Positions 4,098-5,704 of a DNA stretch of 5,704 nucleotides are shown here, piece after piece. How positions within the stretch are numbered: position 1 is the stretch's first letter; every line of letters begins with the position of its first letter. The position numbers and the translations under genes were made by a program. This DNA comes from Acidobacteriaceae bacterium (GTDB taxonomy: Bacteria; Acidobacteriota; Terriglobia; Terriglobales; Acidobacteriaceae): the NCBI GenBank assembly GCA_030838305.1, contig JAUTWY010000022.1:1-5704 (forward strand), given 5' to 3'. The notes under the pieces are model-generated. The model was not told the DNA's origin, did no database searches, and was given only the letters and a program-made list of their open reading frames with translations.

Positions 4098-5513
4098 GTG
4101 ATCAAAACAGCTAGACTCGCGTCAATATTAATCGTGGCAGTGCTATCCCTCGCCGGAATGGCACTAGCTCAGACCGACCCTGGAGTGCAGAGCGGTAACC
4201 GCGGCACAGGAGCGGCATTCCCTTCGGTGTTGTCGAATAGCCCTTCCGGGATACTTTCCTTTTTCACCGACGGGCAGAATCGATTTCAGGCAGTGGAGTC
4301 CGTTTCCAACAGCCCGACGGGCAACAACGGGCTGGGACCGCGGTTCAATTCGAACAACTGCAGTTCCTGTCACGCGCAACCGGCAATCGGCGGGACAGGG
4401 CTTGCAGTCAATCCCCAGTTCAATTTCACCAGCAACGGGGTCGCACCCAGAGACGCTACCCCGTACTTCATTACGGCCAATGGCCCAACCCGCGAAGCGC
4501 GGTTCCCGTTCTTCTTTAACAGCAATGGCACCGTGAACTACAACGCCCCCAATGGCGGAGTGGAAGATCTGTTTACCGTATCTGGGCGCTCCGATGCCGG
4601 GACGTGCAGTCTGCCGCAGCCCAGCTTTAGCACTGCGCAGGCGACCAACAACATCATCTTCCGCATTCCCACGCCGGTCTTTGGGGCAGGCCTGATCGAG
4701 AACCTTGACGATTCAACGCTGTTGAATAATCAGGTGAGCAACAACAACAACAACCTGGGCATTTCCGGCGCTTTCAACCGCAACGGCAATGACGGCACCA
4801 TCACCCGCTTCGGCTGGAAGGCGCAGAACAAGTCTCTACACATCTTTTCCGGCGAAGCATACAACGTGGAGATGGGGATCAGCAGTGTGGTGTTCCCGCA
4901 GGAACGTCCCTTGCCTGGGGAGGACCAATTCCAATTGGGGCTGCCGTCAAATTGCCTGAACCTTGGTTTAGCCGGTTATCCGGAAGACGAGGCCAACCCT
5001 GCCGCGACACCAAATGCAGCGGTGCTGGATGACGTCTCGGCATTCGCCAACTTCATGCGCGCGCTGGCTCCGCCCCCACCAGGAGGAGTGGTGCTGAATG
5101 GACAACAGGTCTCTTCGAGTGCGATTTCCACCGGCAGCGCCCTGTTCAGTTCGATTGGCTGCTCGAAGTGCCACAATCCCACGCCTGGCACGACGCAAGC
5201 GTCTAATTTCACGTCATCGTTGAGCAGGGTCCCGGTGAATGCGTTTTCCGATATTGAGATCCATCACATGGGGACGGGCTTGGCGGATAACGTCGCGCAG
5301 GGCGGCGCGGGCGGAGACCAGTTCCGCACCGCTCCATTGTGGGGACTGGGGCAGCGGATCTTCCTGCTGCACGATGGCCGGACCACAAACCTGCTCACGG
5401 CAATCGATGCCCATGAAGGCAATGGCAGTGAAGCCAATGTCGTGGAGGGGAATTTCGACAACCTTACACCTACGCAGCAGCAGCAGATATTGGATTTTCT
5501 GCGCTCGCTGTAG
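4098..5513 (+). CDS. Exported di-haem cytochrome c oxidoreductase (DHOR/DUF1111 family)
   Basis: A 471-aa secreted c-type cytochrome of the di-haem oxidoreductase (putative thiol oxidoreductase, DUF1111) family, which is distantly related in architecture to MauG and bacterial di-haem peroxidases. The signal peptide is residues 1-24: KTAR, a hydrophobic core, then ALA before QTDP. There are two haem c motifs, CSSCH (88-92) in the N-terminal domain and CSKCH (355-359) in the C-terminal domain. Family motifs are PTPVFGAGLIENL (191-203), ITRFGWKAQNKSL (235-247), HHMGTGLAD (389-397), FRTAPLWGLG (409-418), LLHDGR (423-428) and AIDAHEG (435-441). M391 and H425 are candidate distal haem ligands, by inference. 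Two further cysteines (C170, C286) could form a disulfide. The NNNNN run (215-219) is probably a surface loop. It acts in the periplasm and requires a cytochrome c maturation system encoded elsewhere. Substrate and electron partner are unknown; DUF1111 proteins often sit near imelysin/iron-uptake genes, but no such gene is visible here. The GTG start has a strong ribosome site. It is probably monocistronic, since a terminator follows. Confidence 0.93.
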   Translation: MIKTARLASILIVAVLSLAGMALAQTDPGVQSGNRGTGAAFPSVLSNSPSGILSFFTDGQNRFQAVESVSNSPTGNNGLGPRFNSNNCSSCHAQPAIGGTGLAVNPQFNFTSNGVAPRDATPYFITANGPTREARFPFFFNSNGTVNYNAPNGGVEDLFTVSGRSDAGTCSLPQPSFSTAQATNNIIFRIPTPVFGAGLIENLDDSTLLNNQVSNNNNNLGISGAFNRNGNDGTITRFGWKAQNKSLHIFSGEAYNVEMGISSVVFPQERPLPGEDQFQLGLPSNCLNLGLAGYPEDEANPAATPNAAVLDDVSAFANFMRALAPPPPGGVVLNGQQVSSSAISTGSALFSSIGCSKCHNPTPGTTQASNFTSSLSRVPVNAFSDIEIHHMGTGLADNVAQGGAGGDQFRTAPLWGLGQRIFLLHDGRTTNLLTAIDAHEGNGSEANVVEGNFDNLTPTQQQQILDFLRSL

Positions 5514-5531
5514 TCGTTGTATGACACAGTT

Positions 5532-5564
5532 CTGGCGAGACGCCAAGGTGTCTCGCCAGCTTTT
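5532..5564 (+). terminator. Stem-loop terminator of the di-haem oxidoreductase gene
   Basis: CTGGCGAGAC (5532-5541) and GTCTCGCCAG (5550-5559) form a perfect 10-bp stem with an 8-nt loop (GCCAAGGT), followed by CTTTTC. It lies 18 nt past the stop codon. The T-tract is short, but the stem is strong and GC-rich. The stem could also belong to a dispersed hairpin family, since GGCGAGAC...GTCTCGCC types recur in GC-rich genomes. Confidence 0.75.
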
Positions 5565-5589
5565 CAAAGTTAAAGTTAGAGAGTCATCA

Positions 5590-5628
5590 GGGCCAATTTG
5601 CCGGGACCACGGGCCGAATTTGCCTGGA
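5590..5628 (+). repeat. Imperfect direct repeat with 21-bp period upstream of the last gene
   Basis: GGGCCAATTTGCCGGGA (5590-5606) and GGGCCGAATTTGCCTGGA (5611-5628) differ by one inserted G and one substitution. The 21-bp period is about two helical turns and the second copy ends 14 nt before the ATG at 5643. It could be a paired operator site or a simple duplication; no known consensus is recognised. Confidence 0.5.
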
Positions 5629-5642
5629 TTCGAAGGACGGAT

Positions 5643-5704
5643 ATGCAGTATCGACTGTTGTGCTGTTTGATTACCGTCGCCTTGTCAGTAACGCTGCCGG
5701 CCTG
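5643..5704 (+). CDS. Start of an exported protein, truncated by the window end
   Basis: Only 20 codons are present, beginning MQYRLLCCLITVALSVTLPA. A charged residue (R4) is followed by a hydrophobic core and a small-residue end, the shape of a Sec signal peptide; C7 or C8 is too early for a typical lipobox. GAAGGA (5632-5637) sits five bases before the ATG, a good ribosome site. The gene lies after the terminator at 5532-5564, so it probably has its own promoter in the short gap. The product cannot be named from this fragment; another periplasmic protein functioning with the di-haem oxidoreductase is only a guess. Confidence 0.6.
   Translation, partial: MQYRLLCCLITVALSVTLPA

Noticed and set aside
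5475..5486. CAG trinucleotide run encoding QQQQ near the end of the cytochrome
   Set aside because: Four codons only, within a normal C-terminal helix (LTPTQQQQILDFLRSL is typical of cytochrome c C-termini).

Overview
The window looks like a piece of a soil-type bacterial chromosome, most likely from an Acidobacteriota (Terriglobia-like) genome. This is an inference. It rests on the protein styles, the moderate-to-high GC content, the miaB-bifunctional nuclease gene pair, and short GC-rich hairpin repeats of the GTGGGACGGAC type, which I recall as common in genomes of that group. No rRNA or other decisive marker is present.

Layout. Positions 1-136 are non-coding flank with a possible weak terminator from an upstream gene. 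truB (137-1171, +) encodes tRNA pseudouridine-55 synthase; an interspersed repeat appears to sit in frame inside it (about 784-910). Positions 1172-1435 form a convergent gap holding another copy of the hairpin repeat and several small repeats. On the minus strand, miaB (1994-3367; tRNA ms2i6A37 methylthiotransferase) is followed 72 nt later by a bifunctional-nuclease-family gene (1436-1921); the two probably form an operon read from a promoter just upstream of miaB. Positions 3368-4097 are a 730-nt divergent intergenic region. Its miaB-proximal part is a composite of two hairpin repeats, and its right half is probably the promoter and leader of the next gene. Positions 4098-5513 (+) encode an exported di-haem cytochrome c oxidoreductase (DHOR/DUF1111 family), closed by a good stem-loop terminator. 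A new gene with a signal-peptide-like N-terminus starts at 5643 and runs off the end.

How the parts relate. TruB and MiaB both modify tRNA (T-loop U55 and anticodon-loop A37), but they are on opposite strands and are not one transcript. The DHOR gene is a separate, periplasmic redox unit.

The most interesting signal is the hairpin repeat family. Four copies lie in 5.7 kb: one inside the truB reading frame, one after truB, and two in the miaB upstream region. The truB copy differs from the intergenic copies by paired substitutions that keep the stem intact. I found no defence system, CRISPR array, tRNA, rRNA or complete mobile element.
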